Shown: piece after piece, positions 46,033 to 55,607 of the stretch
How the letters are laid out: each line of letters opens with the position of its first letter
Position numbering within the stretch: the first letter of the stretch is position 1
DNA from: Rhodococcoides corynebacterioides NBRC 14404
GTDB taxonomy: Bacteria > Actinomycetota > Actinomycetes > Mycobacteriales > Mycobacteriaceae
Reading direction: 5' to 3'
Assembly (NCBI RefSeq): GCF_001894765.1
Contig: NZ_BCWV01000004.1
Coordinates: 124,001-188,000 of the forward strand
DNA length: 64,000 bases
The notes under the pieces: model-generated
What the model was told of the DNA's origin: nothing
Seen by the model: only the letters and a program-made list of their open reading frames with translations
The model's database searches: none
Program-made: the position numbers and the translations under genes

Positions 46033-48315
46033 TCAAGCCTTGTCGAGATAGTCGGCGCGGGTCGCATCCCACGCCGAGCGCATCATGCCCGCCAGACCGG
46101 GATGGCGGGCGAGTCCGGGATCCTCGGCCACGACGCGCTGAGCGAAGACCCGTGCCGCCACGATGATGTCGAGGTGATCGAGTACCGAGAGCAAGCGGAG
46201 ATTGCTGCGCGTGCCCGATTGGTCGGCGCCGAGCACGTTGCCTTCCCGGCGCTGACGGAGGTCGAGCAGCGCGAGCTCGAACCCGTCCGTCGTCGCGGCC
46301 ACCGCCTCCAGCCGATCCAGGGACGGGGAACTCGGGCTCACGTCGGTGACCAGGATGCACAATCCGGGATGACCTCCACGGCCGACGCGGCCGCGCAGCT
46401 GGTGCAATTGACTGACCCCGAAGCGATCGGCGTCCATCACCACCATGGTCGTGGCGTTGGGCACGTCCACGCCGACCTCGACGACGGTGGTGCACACCAG
46501 AACGTCGATCTCGCCGCGGTCGAATGCCGTCATCACGGCGTCCTTCTCGTCGGCGGGTAGTCGTCCGTGGAGCAGCCCCACCCGGACACCCGACAGCGGC
46601 CCCGACCGCAGCGCCTCGAACACGTCCAGGGCGGCGGCCGTGGTCGGTGCGTTCCCGTCCTCGGCCTCGGCCTCGTCCTTGCCCCTGTCCGAGCCGGACC
46701 GACGGGAGGTCTTCTTCGCGCGGCGCGACGGCGGCGTGTCCTCGTCCTCGCCGATACGCGAGCACACCACGTACGCCTGCCGGCCGGCGGCGACCTCCTC
46801 GGTGATGCGCGCCCACGCTCGCGCCACCCACCCCGGATGAGCCCGGGCCGGGACCACCGACGTCGCGATCGGTGATCGACCACGCGGAAGTTCGCGCAGG
46901 GTCGAGGTGTCCAGGTCGCCCAGCGTGGTCATGGCGATGGTCCGCGGAATCGGCGTCGCCGTCATCACCAGCAGGTGCGGGCTGCTGTCACCACGAGCCT
47001 TCGCGCGCAACATGTCTCGTTGCTCCACTCCGAACCGGTGTTGCTCGTCGACCACCACCATGCCGAGGTCGAAGAAGCTCACGGACTCCTGGATGAGGGC
47101 GTGTGTGCCGATCACGATGCCCGCGTCCCCGCTGACCACCGCGAGCAGTGCCGCACGCCGCGCGGCCGTCGACATCGACCCGGTCAGCAACACCACTCGG
47201 GTCGCGTGCTCGGGCGCACCGAGTTCTCCCGCCGTCGCCAACGCACCGAGCTGCGCGGTGATCGACCGATGATGTTGCGTCGCGAGCACTTCGGTGGGTG
47301 CGAGCAGCGCACACTGATACCCGGCGTCGACGACCTGCAGCATGGCGCGCAACGCCACGATGGTCTTGCCGGAACCCACTTCGCCCTGGAGCAGCCGGTT
47401 CATCGGGTGCGGGATCGACAGATCGGTCCCGATCTCCTCCGCGACGATCCTCTGACCGTCGGTGAGATCGAACGGCAGAACGTCGTCGAACGCCGCCGCG
47501 AGACCGTCGCGGCGGGGCGGACAGGCCGGTGCCGGACGCGCGGCCGCCGATTGCCGACGAGTCGCCAGGACCAACTGCACGGCGGCGGCCTCGTCGAAAC
47601 GGAGCCGATGACGCGCGGCCTCCGCGTCGTTCCTCGACGCCGGAAAGTGGACGGCGCGCAGCGCATGGTCCAGGGGAGCCAGCCCCTCCTGCGCCCGAAC
47701 CACGTCGGGCAACGGGTCCTCGACGGCGTCGAGGTCCTCGAGGACCGTGCGGGTGCACCACAGGATGTCCCAGGACTCGATGCCCGCCGCCGCCGGATAG
47801 ACGGGGAGAAAGGGCAGTGCACGGATCGCCGCGTCCATGGCCTGACCCACTCCCCGACGCGGCCCCGCCGACGCGTCGCCACGCGAGACCAGATCGGACT
47901 CGTCGTCGTCGAGCACGAGATATCGGGGGTGGTTGAGACTCCAGTTCGAACGCCAGTACTTCACCGTGCCCGAGAACATCACCCGCTGGTCCTTCTTGAT
48001 GGCGTGCTTCACGCGGCTCCCGTTGAAGAAGGTCGCCTTGACGTGCTGCCCGTCGCAGTCGAGGGTGACCTCGAGCACGCTGATGCCGCGCTTGCCCCGG
48101 TGGGGGAAGAGCTCACACTTGTTCACCCTGCCGACCACGGTGACGTGGTCGCCCTCGTACGGGTCGGTGGACCCCAGGCCGCTGCCCTGCGAGACGTAGC
48201 GCGACGGGACGTAGCGCAGCAGGTCCCCGACGGTGATCAGCTCGAACGACTCCTCCAGGGCGCGGGCCACACCCGTCTCGAGCACGGTGTCGAGCCTGTC
48301 GTCGAAATGTGTCAC
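46033..48315 (-). CDS. recG: ATP-dependent DNA helicase RecG
   Basis: A 760-residue RecG that reverses stalled forks and branch-migrates Holliday junctions. N-terminal wedge/OB domain ('VTVVGRVNKCELFPHRGKRG'); helicase motifs I 'LLQGEVGSGKTIVALRAML', II 'MVVVDEQHRFGVEQRDML', III 'LLVMTATPIPRTIAM', VI 'QLRGRVGRGGHPGLC'. A charged stretch of about 35 residues ('SRRAKKTSRRSGSDRGKDEA') is inserted between the two helicase lobes near residue 520. GTG start at 48315. Confidence 0.96.
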   Translation of the reverse strand: MTHFDDRLDTVLETGVARALEESFELITVGDLLRYVPSRYVSQGSGLGSTDPYEGDHVTVVGRVNKCELFPHRGKRGISVLEVTLDCDGQHVKATFFNGSRVKHAIKKDQRVMFSGTVKYWRSNWSLNHPRYLVLDDDESDLVSRGDASAGPRRGVGQAMDAAIRALPFLPVYPAAAGIESWDILWCTRTVLEDLDAVEDPLPDVVRAQEGLAPLDHALRAVHFPASRNDAEAARHRLRFDEAAAVQLVLATRRQSAAARPAPACPPRRDGLAAAFDDVLPFDLTDGQRIVAEEIGTDLSIPHPMNRLLQGEVGSGKTIVALRAMLQVVDAGYQCALLAPTEVLATQHHRSITAQLGALATAGELGAPEHATRVVLLTGSMSTAARRAALLAVVSGDAGIVIGTHALIQESVSFFDLGMVVVDEQHRFGVEQRDMLRAKARGDSSPHLLVMTATPIPRTIAMTTLGDLDTSTLRELPRGRSPIATSVVPARAHPGWVARAWARITEEVAAGRQAYVVCSRIGEDEDTPPSRRAKKTSRRSGSDRGKDEAEAEDGNAPTTAAALDVFEALRSGPLSGVRVGLLHGRLPADEKDAVMTAFDRGEIDVLVCTTVVEVGVDVPNATTMVVMDADRFGVSQLHQLRGRVGRGGHPGLCILVTDVSPSSPSLDRLEAVAATTDGFELALLDLRQRREGNVLGADQSGTRSNLRLLSVLDHLDIIVAARVFAQRVVAEDPGLARHPGLAGMMRSAWDATRADYLDKA

Positions 48316-48428
48316 CGCACCCCTGCCCTACCGACCCTCGTACTCGACGGCCGTCCGTCGATCGCGTGTTCGGCATCCTCTCACCCGGTACCGTCACGGA
48401 CGTTCGCCACGCGCCCCGTGGTCCCGGT

Positions 48429-48457
48429 TTGGCCTGACGGGTCGCTGACGCTAGTCT
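48429..48457 (+). promoter_or_regulatory. Candidate sigma-70-type promoter of rpmB
   Basis: A TTGGCC hexamer (48429-48434) and TAGTCT (48452-48457) are separated by 17 bases, ahead of a leader of about 130 bases before the rpmB ATG. Both hexamers are moderate matches; the assignment is by pattern only. Confidence 0.4.
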
Positions 48458-48592
48458 TGCAGGGTTGCGTTCGCCGGTTCGGCATGTCCGGATTTGGTGC
48501 GGACGCGAAGCTTCACCCCCACATGATGTCCTGCAGTACCGATCGCGGCGAGCCGCGTCGGTCTCACCACGAAGACCAAGGAGTTCGCGACT

Positions 48593-48784
48593 ATGGCTGC
48601 CGTCTGCGACGTTTGCGCCAAGGGACCCGGCTTCGGTAAGTCGGTTTCGCACTCGCACCGCCGTACCAACCGTCGCTGGAACCCCAACATCCAGACCGTC
48701 CGTGCGCAGGTCGCGCCGGGCAACACCCGCCGCCTCAACGTGTGCACCTCGTGCCTCAAGGCCGGCAAGGTGGTCCGGGGCTGA
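48593..48784 (+). CDS. rpmB: 50S ribosomal protein L28
   Basis: A 63-residue L28: '[20 protein letters not shown]', '[18 protein letters not shown]', '[17 protein letters not shown]'. Two CxxC pairs make this the zinc-ribbon (C+) form. A good ribosome site (AAGGAG) lies upstream and a strong terminator follows, so it is probably a single-gene transcript. It is divergent from recG. Confidence 0.97.
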   Translation: MAAVCDVCAKGPGFGKSVSHSHRRTNRRWNPNIQTVRAQVAPGNTRRLNVCTSCLKAGKVVRG

Positions 48785-48808
48785 CGTTCCCGCACGTTCC
48801 GCATCATC

Positions 48809-48850
48809 GGCGCTGCCCGACACCCTCGGTGTCGGGCAGCGCCGTTTTCT
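48809..48850 (+). terminator. Strong intrinsic terminator after rpmB
   Basis: A perfect 16-bp stem (48809-48824 with 48828-48843), a CTC loop, and a GTTTTCT tail. This is the clearest rho-independent terminator in the window and starts 24 bases after the rpmB stop. Confidence 0.93.
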
Positions 48851-48897
48851 CGTTCCCGACCGGTCTCGGGCGTGACCGGTCCGGTTAGGGTCGAACG

Positions 48898-49725
48898 ATG
48901 CGCATCGAGGACACCGACGACACCGCGAACACCGCGAACACCGGAGACACAGCAGCGGCCGAGCCGCCCGTCGTCGTACGGGACGGGGTGTTGCACGTGC
49001 GAGTCGCGGCACCCGGATCGGGCAGCGTTCTCGACGGCCACGCGATGGACGACGGCGCGGCGGCCCTGGAATCCCTCGACTCCTCGGTCGGCGCGATTCT
49101 CCTCGTCGGTGGGGCCGACAACTTCTGTGGCGGTGGCGACGTCGGCGCCTTCCATGCGGCGCCGGAACGCGGCGCGTTCGTTCATCGGCTCGCCGAACGA
49201 TTCCACCGGTTCGTCCGCGCCCTCGCCTCCGCACCGGTGCCGGTGGTGGCCGGCGTCCCCGGGTGGGCGGCCGGCGCCGGCATGTCGCTCGTGTGTCACA
49301 CCGACATCGCGATCGGTGGTCGCTCGACGAAGCTTCGGCCGGCCTATCCCGCCCTCGGTTTCACCCCGGACGGCGGATTGACGTGGGCCCTGCCCCGCAT
49401 CGTGGGGGTCCGCCGCGCTCGGGACATCCTGTTGACCGACGCCGTGCTGGGATCGGACGAGGCGAACCGCCTCGGACTGCTCACGCGGCTCGTCGGCGAC
49501 GAGGTGATCGTGTCGGAAGCGGAGCGTCTGGCGCGGACGTTGGCCGCCGGACCCACCGGGACGGTCCGTCGCACCAAGGAGCTCCTGCTGACGTCCGCCG
49601 GGGCGAGCCTCGACGAGCAGCTGGATGCCGAGACCGCGGCCATCACCGCGTCGGCGGACTCTCCCGACGGCATCGAGGGCGTGAACGCCTTCGTCGAGAA
49701 GCGTCGGCCGAGCTTCGGGCGGTAA
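48898..49725 (+). CDS. Enoyl-CoA hydratase/isomerase family protein
   Basis: A 275-residue crotonase-fold protein. 'AILLVGGADNFCGGGDVGAF' contains the first oxyanion-hole region, and 'VAGVPGWAAGAGMSLVCHTD' the second (GxxAGxG). 'AYPALGFTPDGGLTWALPRI' lacks the usual pair of catalytic Glu residues in standard positions, so isomerase or other crotonase chemistry is possible. The first 20 residues are a Thr/Asn/Asp-rich extension. Specific substrate unknown. Confidence 0.88.
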   Translation: MRIEDTDDTANTANTGDTAAAEPPVVVRDGVLHVRVAAPGSGSVLDGHAMDDGAAALESLDSSVGAILLVGGADNFCGGGDVGAFHAAPERGAFVHRLAERFHRFVRALASAPVPVVAGVPGWAAGAGMSLVCHTDIAIGGRSTKLRPAYPALGFTPDGGLTWALPRIVGVRRARDILLTDAVLGSDEANRLGLLTRLVGDEVIVSEAERLARTLAAGPTGTVRRTKELLLTSAGASLDEQLDAETAAITASADSPDGIEGVNAFVEKRRPSFGR

Positions 49726-49740
49726 CGACTCGACCGCGTC

Positions 49741-50406
49741 CTAGGGCAGGCGCCAGTCGACGGGCTGCTCCCCCATCGCGACGAGGTGGTCGTTCACGCT
49801 GCTGAACGGGCGTGAGCCGAAGAACCCGCGCGACGCCGACAGCGGTGACGGATGCACCGACGAGACGACGGGCGTCTCACCCAGAAGCGGTACGGCCGTG
49901 GCGGCGTCGCGGCCCCAGAGCACCGCGACCAGCGGTCGACCCCGCTCGGCGAGTGCGGTGATCGCGCGCGCGGTGATCGCTTCCCACCCGGCACGGCGGT
50001 GCGAGGCCGCGGCACCGGGTCGGACCGTGAGCACCCGATTGAGCAGCAGCACACCGCGATCCGCCCACGGCGTGAGATCGCCGGTGGTCGGCCGGGGCAG
50101 ATCGAGGTCCGCGACGTACTCGGTGAAGATGTTGTGCAGGCTCCGCGGCACGGGGGCGACGTCGGGCGCGACCGAGAAGCTCAGTCCCACCGCATGTCCG
50201 GGTGTCGGATACGGGTCCTGACCGACGAGCAGGACTCGGACGTCGTCGAACGGGCGCTCGAACGCACGCAGCACGTTCTCCCGGGCCGGCAGCACCTCGC
50301 GGCCGTCGGCGATCTCGGCGTCGACGAAATCCGCCATCGCCGCCAGTCGGTCCCCGACAGGCTCCAGTGCTCGCGCCCAGCCGGGGTCGATCGGCCCGAA
50401 AGTCAT
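49741..50406 (-). CDS. ung: Uracil-DNA glycosylase
   Basis: A 221-residue family 1 uracil-DNA glycosylase. The catalytic water-activating motif is '[20 protein letters not shown]'; '[20 protein letters not shown]' and the leucine-loop '[20 protein letters not shown]' are present. The ATG at 50406 overlaps the GNAT stop (ATGA) and starts the conserved region. Confidence 0.96.
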   Translation of the reverse strand: MTFGPIDPGWARALEPVGDRLAAMADFVDAEIADGREVLPARENVLRAFERPFDDVRVLLVGQDPYPTPGHAVGLSFSVAPDVAPVPRSLHNIFTEYVADLDLPRPTTGDLTPWADRGVLLLNRVLTVRPGAAASHRRAGWEAITARAITALAERGRPLVAVLWGRDAATAVPLLGETPVVSSVHPSPLSASRGFFGSRPFSSVNDHLVAMGEQPVDWRLP

Positions 50407-50912
50407 GCGGTGCCCGTCCTTCCGAGTTCCTTCACCATGCACACCGACTGCTCCTCGTGTCGGTACAACCCGAACTTCGGTACCAGTGACCGGTATCCGC
50501 TCGAGGTGTAGAGCCCGATCGCCTCGGGCTGCCGCAGACCCGTCTCCAGGACGAGCCGGCCCCGCCCGGCCGCGGCGGCCGAGTCCTCGATCGCGCGGAG
50601 CAGCGCACGTGCCACTCCCCGCCCACGGGCCCGTGGGCGCACGTACATGCGCTTGATCTCCGCATCGCCCGGGAGCAGCCCGTCGCTTTCCGGACCCCCG
50701 TCGTGTGCCCGCCAGCCGCCCATGCCGACCGCCCCCTCGGCGTCGCGGGCGACGACCAGAAGCCCGACGGGTGGCAGGAACTCCTCGACGCGGAGCGGTG
50801 TGGAGTCCGGCCCGCCGTAGCGACGGACGTACTCCTGCTGGACCTCGTCGATCATCTCGACCACGTCCGGATCGTCCAGCCGCGCGGTCCGCGGCGTCAG
50901 AAACTCGTCCAT
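50403..50912 (-). CDS. GNAT-family N-acetyltransferase
   Basis: A 169-residue GNAT protein. The acetyl-CoA pyrophosphate loop is '[19 protein letters not shown]' (RxxGxG/A), with '[20 protein letters not shown]' and '[20 protein letters not shown]' completing the fold. Target unknown. The ATG at 50912 overlaps the end of thiL by 16 bases, and its stop overlaps ung, so thiL-GNAT-ung is a coupled run. Confidence 0.88.
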   Translation of the reverse strand: MDEFLTPRTARLDDPDVVEMIDEVQQEYVRRYGGPDSTPLRVEEFLPPVGLLVVARDAEGAVGMGGWRAHDGGPESDGLLPGDAEIKRMYVRPRARGRGVARALLRAIEDSAAAAGRGRLVLETGLRQPEAIGLYTSSGYRSLVPKFGLYRHEEQSVCMVKELGRTGTA

Positions 50913-51892
50913 CCGCGCCCCCCCGTCCACTCGGTCCCGTCGACGGTCACGGTGCCCGCGCCGACGTCGCCGACCTCGCCGACCCTCCCGACGGCGGTCC
51001 ATCCCGGCGGCAGGGCGTCGTCGTCCGGGAACGTGGCGAGCAGGGCGTGATCCTCACCGCCGGCGAGCGCCCAGTCGAGGACGTCGACACCGAGTTCGGT
51101 GGCCGCCTGCCGCAGCAGGGACGGGATCGGCAGTCGAGCGGACTCCACGGCGAGCAGGACACCCGATGCGGCGGCGAGATGCGCGGCGTCGGCGAGCAGT
51201 CCGTCCGAGACATCGCACATCGCGGTCGCGCCCGCCGCCGCGGCCGCCGGGCCCGCGTCGTAGTCCGGACGGGGAACGCGATGCGCAGCAAGCAGATCCG
51301 GGTGTCCTTGGACACTCGCTGCGAGCAGGGCGTACCCGGCTGCGGACGCTCCGGTGGGTCCGGAGACGGCCAGGACGTCGCCGGGCCGGGCTCCGTCGCG
51401 GCGAATCGGTGACGCGCCCGCGAGGTCGCCCAGCGCGGTGACCGACACGACCAGGTGGTCTCCGGCCGTCACGTCGCCCCCGACGACGGCAGCTCCGGCG
51501 CGACTCGCCTCGTCCCACAGTCCGGCGTTCAGATCCTCCGCGTCCGCGACCGTCAGATCCGCCGGGCAGGACAGCGCCACCACGAACGCGGTGCACCGGG
51601 CCCCCATGGCCGCGATGTCGGCGCCGTTCTGCGCGATGGCCTTTCGGCCGATGTCCCGCGGCGAGGACCAGTCCCGGCGGAAATGCCGACCCTCGACCAG
51701 CATGTCGGTGGTGACCACGACGCGTCCGTCGGCCGCGGCGACGACGGCTGCGTCGTCGCCCGGCCCGAGCAACACCGTGTCGGGGTAGGTCCGGCCGGCG
51801 GTGACCCGCGCGATCAGACCGAACTCGCCGACGCTGCCGACGGTCGAGGACGACCCGGCATCGTCGGGGGTCAAGGAGGTGTCGCGGCTCAC
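50897..51892 (-). CDS. thiL: Thiamine-monophosphate kinase
   Basis: A 331-residue ThiL that phosphorylates thiamine monophosphate to the active cofactor thiamine diphosphate. '[17 protein letters not shown]', '[20 protein letters not shown]', '[14 protein letters not shown]', '[20 protein letters not shown]' and '[15 protein letters not shown]' match the AIR-synthase-like fold and its Asp-rich metal sites. The GTG at 51892 was chosen as the first plausible start before the conserved block. Confidence 0.94.
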   Translation of the reverse strand: MSRDTSLTPDDAGSSSTVGSVGEFGLIARVTAGRTYPDTVLLGPGDDAAVVAAADGRVVVTTDMLVEGRHFRRDWSSPRDIGRKAIAQNGADIAAMGARCTAFVVALSCPADLTVADAEDLNAGLWDEASRAGAAVVGGDVTAGDHLVVSVTALGDLAGASPIRRDGARPGDVLAVSGPTGASAAGYALLAASVQGHPDLLAAHRVPRPDYDAGPAAAAAGATAMCDVSDGLLADAAHLAAASGVLLAVESARLPIPSLLRQAATELGVDVLDWALAGGEDHALLATFPDDDALPPGWTAVGRVGEVGDVGAGTVTVDGTEWTGGRGWTSF

Positions 51893-52060
51893 GACGGCAG
51901 GTGTCCCTTCGCGGAGGTCTCGGCGGACCGGCAGCGGCGCGCGCTGCGCCGTGGTCCATCGTCGCGCACCGGGGCGCGTCGCCGGGTGCGGGGGTGACGG
52001 TCGGCGGTCGCGTAGCGTCGGACGACGACGACAGGACGATCGACGACGGGTGGTGGCACG

Positions 52061-52615
52061 GTGAGCAGCGACGAGACCGACGAACGACGGCACCCGGCTC
52101 TGGTGGCCACGGCCATCGCACTCCCCGTCGCCCTGGTGGCCGGAGTGATCGTCGCGGCGGTGCTGGCGACCCGCGCACCGGAGCAAGGCCCCGTGGCCCT
52201 CGGCACCGTCCCCGCCCCCGACGCCGAGTCGGCGGACTGCACGTCGTTGCTCGGTGCGCTGCCCGACGCGTTCGACTCGTTCACCCGCGCGGCCCTGGTC
52301 GATCCGGCCCCGCCCGGCGCGGCCGCCTGGAACTCCCCCGACGTCGCCGAGCCGGTGGTGCTGCGGTGCGGACTGGAGCGCCCCGCCGAGTTCGACCAGG
52401 CGTCGCGTCTGGACGTGATCGACGACGTGCAGTGGTTCCCGGTGTCGGGCGACGCTCAGGGTATCGATGCCACCACCTGGTACGCGGTGGACCGCCCCGT
52501 CTACGTCGCCCTGACCGTACCCACGGGCACGGGACCCACTCCGCTGCAAGCGATCACGGCCGTCGTCTCGCAGACCCTGGCCGCCGGTCCCCTCGATCCG
52601 AATCCGATCAACTAG
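52061..52615 (+). CDS. DUF3515 membrane-anchored protein
   Basis: A 184-residue actinobacterial protein with a short cytoplasmic head, one transmembrane helix ('[20 protein letters not shown]', residues 15-34), and an extracytoplasmic domain with two Cys ('[14 protein letters not shown]' and '[13 protein letters not shown]') likely to form a disulfide. DUF3515 proteins sit next to ddl and thiL across mycobacteriales; function unknown. GTG start. Its stop shares CTAG with the convergent ddl stop. Confidence 0.88.
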   Translation: MSSDETDERRHPALVATAIALPVALVAGVIVAAVLATRAPEQGPVALGTVPAPDAESADCTSLLGALPDAFDSFTRAALVDPAPPGAAAWNSPDVAEPVVLRCGLERPAEFDQASRLDVIDDVQWFPVSGDAQGIDATTWYAVDRPVYVALTVPTGTGPTPLQAITAVVSQTLAAGPLDPNPIN

Positions 52616-53697
52616 CGCAGGCCGGTACCGCGGGCCAGCGCCGTCTCGACGAGAGTGCCCACGAGGTGCGTGTACTCGACGCCCGCGGCCTCCCACATGC
52701 GCGGGTACATCGAGATCGACGTGAAGCCGGGCATGGTGTTGATCTCGTTGATCACGGGGCCGTCGTCGGTGACGAAGAAGTCGACCCGTGCGAGCCCCTG
52801 GCAGTCGAGCGCCCGGAACGCCTCGACGGCGATCTCCCGGATGCGGTCGGACGTCGCGCCGTCCAGCCGGGCCGGGATGTCGAACTCGCACACGTCGTCG
52901 AGGTACTTCGAGTCGAAGTCGTAGAAGGCGTCGTCACGATCCGAGTCCGGCATACGGATCTCCGCGACCACACTCGCGCGAACCGACCCGTCGGGCATCT
53001 CGAGCACGCCGCACTCGACCTCGCGGCCGACGATGGCGGCCTCGACGACCACCTTGGGATCGTGCTCGCGGGCCTCGCGCACCGCCGCGTCGAGGTCGGC
53101 CCAGTCGGTGACGCGGCTGATGCCGATGGACGATCCACCGCGGGCGGGTTTGACGAAGACCGGCAGCCCGAGGTTCTCGCGCTCCCCGGCATCGAGCGTG
53201 GCGCGATCGCGGCGCAGCACCACCTGCCGGCCGATGGGCAGACCCTCGGCGGCCAACAGCTTCTTGGTGAATTCCTTGTCCATCGCGGCGGCACTCGCGA
53301 GCACACCCGGGCCCACGTAGGGCACTCCGGCGACCTCGAACAGGCCCTGCACCGTGCCGTCCTCGCCGTACGCGCCGTGCAGCACGGGGAAGACGACGTC
53401 GACGGTCTCGATGTTCGCGGCATCCGCCGAGGCCAGGTGACCGGGATCGGCGGCGTCGACGGTCAGCGCGAGGGGTTCGGCGTCGTCCACCGACGGCATG
53501 ACGCGACCCGCGATACGAAGCCGCTCCGGATCGGCCGTTCCCCGGACCCAGGTGCCCGATCGGGTGATACCGACGGGCACCACGTCGAAACGCTCGGGAT
53601 CGAGATGGCGCATGATGCTGCCTGCGGACACGCACGACACCGCGTGCTCGTTGCTGCGGCCGCCGTAGACGACGGCCACCTTGATGCGCTCACTCAC
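52612..53697 (-). CDS. ddl: D-alanine--D-alanine ligase
   Basis: A 361-residue Ddl making the D-Ala-D-Ala dipeptide for peptidoglycan. '[20 protein letters not shown]' at the start, '[20 protein letters not shown]', ATP-grasp '[16 protein letters not shown]' and C-terminal '[20 protein letters not shown]'. The GTG at 53697 was chosen because the conserved sequence starts there; the longer frame runs into gpsA. Lies 22 bases after the gpsA stop. Confidence 0.96.
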   Translation of the reverse strand: MSERIKVAVVYGGRSNEHAVSCVSAGSIMRHLDPERFDVVPVGITRSGTWVRGTADPERLRIAGRVMPSVDDAEPLALTVDAADPGHLASADAANIETVDVVFPVLHGAYGEDGTVQGLFEVAGVPYVGPGVLASAAAMDKEFTKKLLAAEGLPIGRQVVLRRDRATLDAGERENLGLPVFVKPARGGSSIGISRVTDWADLDAAVREAREHDPKVVVEAAIVGREVECGVLEMPDGSVRASVVAEIRMPDSDRDDAFYDFDSKYLDDVCEFDIPARLDGATSDRIREIAVEAFRALDCQGLARVDFFVTDDGPVINEINTMPGFTSISMYPRMWEAAGVEYTHLVGTLVETALARGTGLR

Positions 53698-53719
53698 GTG
53701 AGCACCGTACCCGTCCGGG

Positions 53720-54718
53720 TCACTCCGGCTTGTGACGCCGTCCCAACAATCCGTGCACCGCACCGTGCACCGACAGACCTTCGTGGCAGACCCGGTGGAC
53801 GGCGTCGGTGAGCGGCATCTCGACGTCGTACGCGTCCGCGAGAGCGCGAATCGACGTGCACGATTTGACCCCTTCGGCGACCTGCCCGTGGGCCGCTTCC
53901 TGCGCGCTCTCGAGGGTGCCGCCCGCCCCGAGATTCTCGCCGAAGGTGCGGTTGCGCGACAACGGAGACGAGCAGGTGGCGACCAGATCGCCGACGCCGG
54001 CGAGACCGGCGAGGGTCGACGGATTGGCGCCCAGCGCGACGCCGAGCCGGGTGACCTCGGCGAGTCCGCGCGTGATGATGCTGGCGACGGAGTTGGTCCC
54101 GAACCCCACTCCGGCGGCCATGCCGCACGCGAGGGCGATGACGTTCTTGCACGCACCGCCGATCTCGCAGCCGATCACGTCGGAGTTGGTGTACGGGCGG
54201 AAGTACTTGGTGGCGCACGCTGCCTGCAGCGCGATGGCGCGATTCGAGTCCGGGCAGGCGATGACCGTCGCCGTCGGCTGTTCCGCGGCGATCTCCTTGG
54301 CCAGGTTCGGCCCGGAGAGGGTGCCGACCCGCGACGGATCGGCACCGGTGACCTGACACACCACCTGCGTCATGCGCATGAGCGTCCCGGTCTCGATGCC
54401 CTTGGCCAGTGAGAGCAACGTCACGTCGTCCCCGATGAGCGGGGCCCACTCGACGAGGTTGTCCCGCAACGACTGGGACGGCACCGCGAGGACCACCGTG
54501 CACGCCCCGTCCAGGGCGACCGACGCGTCGTGCGTGGCCCGGATCCCGTGCGGCAACGGAACACCGGGCAGATAGTCCGGGTTCTCGTGCTCCTCCGCGA
54601 TGGACCGCGCGAGCTCCTCCCGCCGGGCCCACATGGTGACCTCGGTGCCGGCGTCGGCCAACACCTTCGCGAATGCCGTACCCCAGGAACCGGACCCGAG
54701 CACCGCTGCCTTCACCAT
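53720..54718 (-). CDS. gpsA: NAD(P)H-dependent glycerol-3-phosphate dehydrogenase
   Basis: A 332-residue GpsA supplying sn-glycerol-3-phosphate for phospholipids. Rossmann '[20 protein letters not shown]', '[16 protein letters not shown]', '[20 protein letters not shown]', catalytic Lys in '[20 protein letters not shown]', and '[20 protein letters not shown]'. The ATG at 54718 was chosen at the Rossmann start. Followed by ddl, as in mycobacteria. Confidence 0.96.
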   Translation of the reverse strand: MVKAAVLGSGSWGTAFAKVLADAGTEVTMWARREELARSIAEEHENPDYLPGVPLPHGIRATHDASVALDGACTVVLAVPSQSLRDNLVEWAPLIGDDVTLLSLAKGIETGTLMRMTQVVCQVTGADPSRVGTLSGPNLAKEIAAEQPTATVIACPDSNRAIALQAACATKYFRPYTNSDVIGCEIGGACKNVIALACGMAAGVGFGTNSVASIITRGLAEVTRLGVALGANPSTLAGLAGVGDLVATCSSPLSRNRTFGENLGAGGTLESAQEAAHGQVAEGVKSCTSIRALADAYDVEMPLTDAVHRVCHEGLSVHGAVHGLLGRRHKPE

Positions 54719-54836
54719 CGCCGAGCCTCCGAGCGTCGTCCCCCGACCGCGGTGCTCCGCCGATCGTGGTGCACACAGTAGCCATCCGGGACCGCGTTCC
54801 GAGCGATTCCGGGCAGCACTGGCAGGATCGACGATC

Positions 54837-55577
54837 ATGAGCACGTCGCCGCACCGCCGTCACCCGGCCGCGCCCGGCGACCCGGGTCCCGGTGTGCACG
54901 TCGTGCTGGCCGTGAAGAACCTCGCGGGCGCCAAGAGTCGACTGGCCTCCGCACTCCCGGGGTCGCGCCGAGCGGACCTGGTGGTGGCCATGTTGCTCGA
55001 CACCGCGACGGCCGCCGCGTCGTCCTCGTTCGTCGTCGGCTGGTCGGTGGTGACCCCCGATCCGCGCGTCGCCGACGCCGCGGCGCGCGCGGGGGCGACC
55101 ACGGTGTCGGAGCCGGCCTCCACGGTGTCGGAGCCGGCGTCTCCGGGCGGGGGCGGAATCGACGGGCTCAACCGGGCGCTGAGCGCGGCACACGACGCCG
55201 TGCGGGGCAGCGGGGTCGACGTCGTCGCGTTGGCGGCGGACCTCCCCGCGCTCACGACGGCGGAATTCGACGCGGCGTACCGGGCGTCGACACCGTCGGG
55301 TCGCTCGGTCGTGGTCGACCACACCGGATCGGGCACGTCCGCCCTCGTCGTCCGCGGCACGGGGGTCGATCTGCACCCCCTCTTCGGGCCGGACTCGGCC
55401 GCACGCCACGTGTCCTCCGGGGCCGTCGCCCTGACGGGACCGTGGCCGGGTCTGCGGCTCGACGTCGACACCGAGGACGACGTCCGTCGCGCCGTGGCGC
55501 TGGGCGTGGGCGACCGCACCCGTGCGGTGCTGACGAACGCCGGGTGGCCGGTGAGTGAACACCGTCCGCTGCAGTGA
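54837..55577 (+). CDS. cofC: Phosphoenolpyruvate/2-phospholactate guanylyltransferase (F420 synthesis)
   Basis: A 246-residue CofC/FbiD protein catalysing the GTP-dependent first step of coenzyme F420 side-chain assembly. '[19 protein letters not shown]' is the nucleotide-binding start; '[17 protein letters not shown]' the metal-binding Asp block; '[20 protein letters not shown]' and '[19 protein letters not shown]' the conserved end. In mycobacteria the substrate is phosphoenolpyruvate. A short tandem duplication (TVSEPAS twice, around 55100-55143) lies in a surface loop. Divergent from gpsA; ppk follows by 30 bases. Confidence 0.93.
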   Translation: MSTSPHRRHPAAPGDPGPGVHVVLAVKNLAGAKSRLASALPGSRRADLVVAMLLDTATAAASSSFVVGWSVVTPDPRVADAAARAGATTVSEPASTVSEPASPGGGGIDGLNRALSAAHDAVRGSGVDVVALAADLPALTTAEFDAAYRASTPSGRSVVVDHTGSGTSALVVRGTGVDLHPLFGPDSAARHVSSGAVALTGPWPGLRLDVDTEDDVRRAVALGVGDRTRAVLTNAGWPVSEHRPLQ

Positions 55578-55607
55578 CCGGGTGCCCATCGACGCGGTCG
55601 GTGAGGA

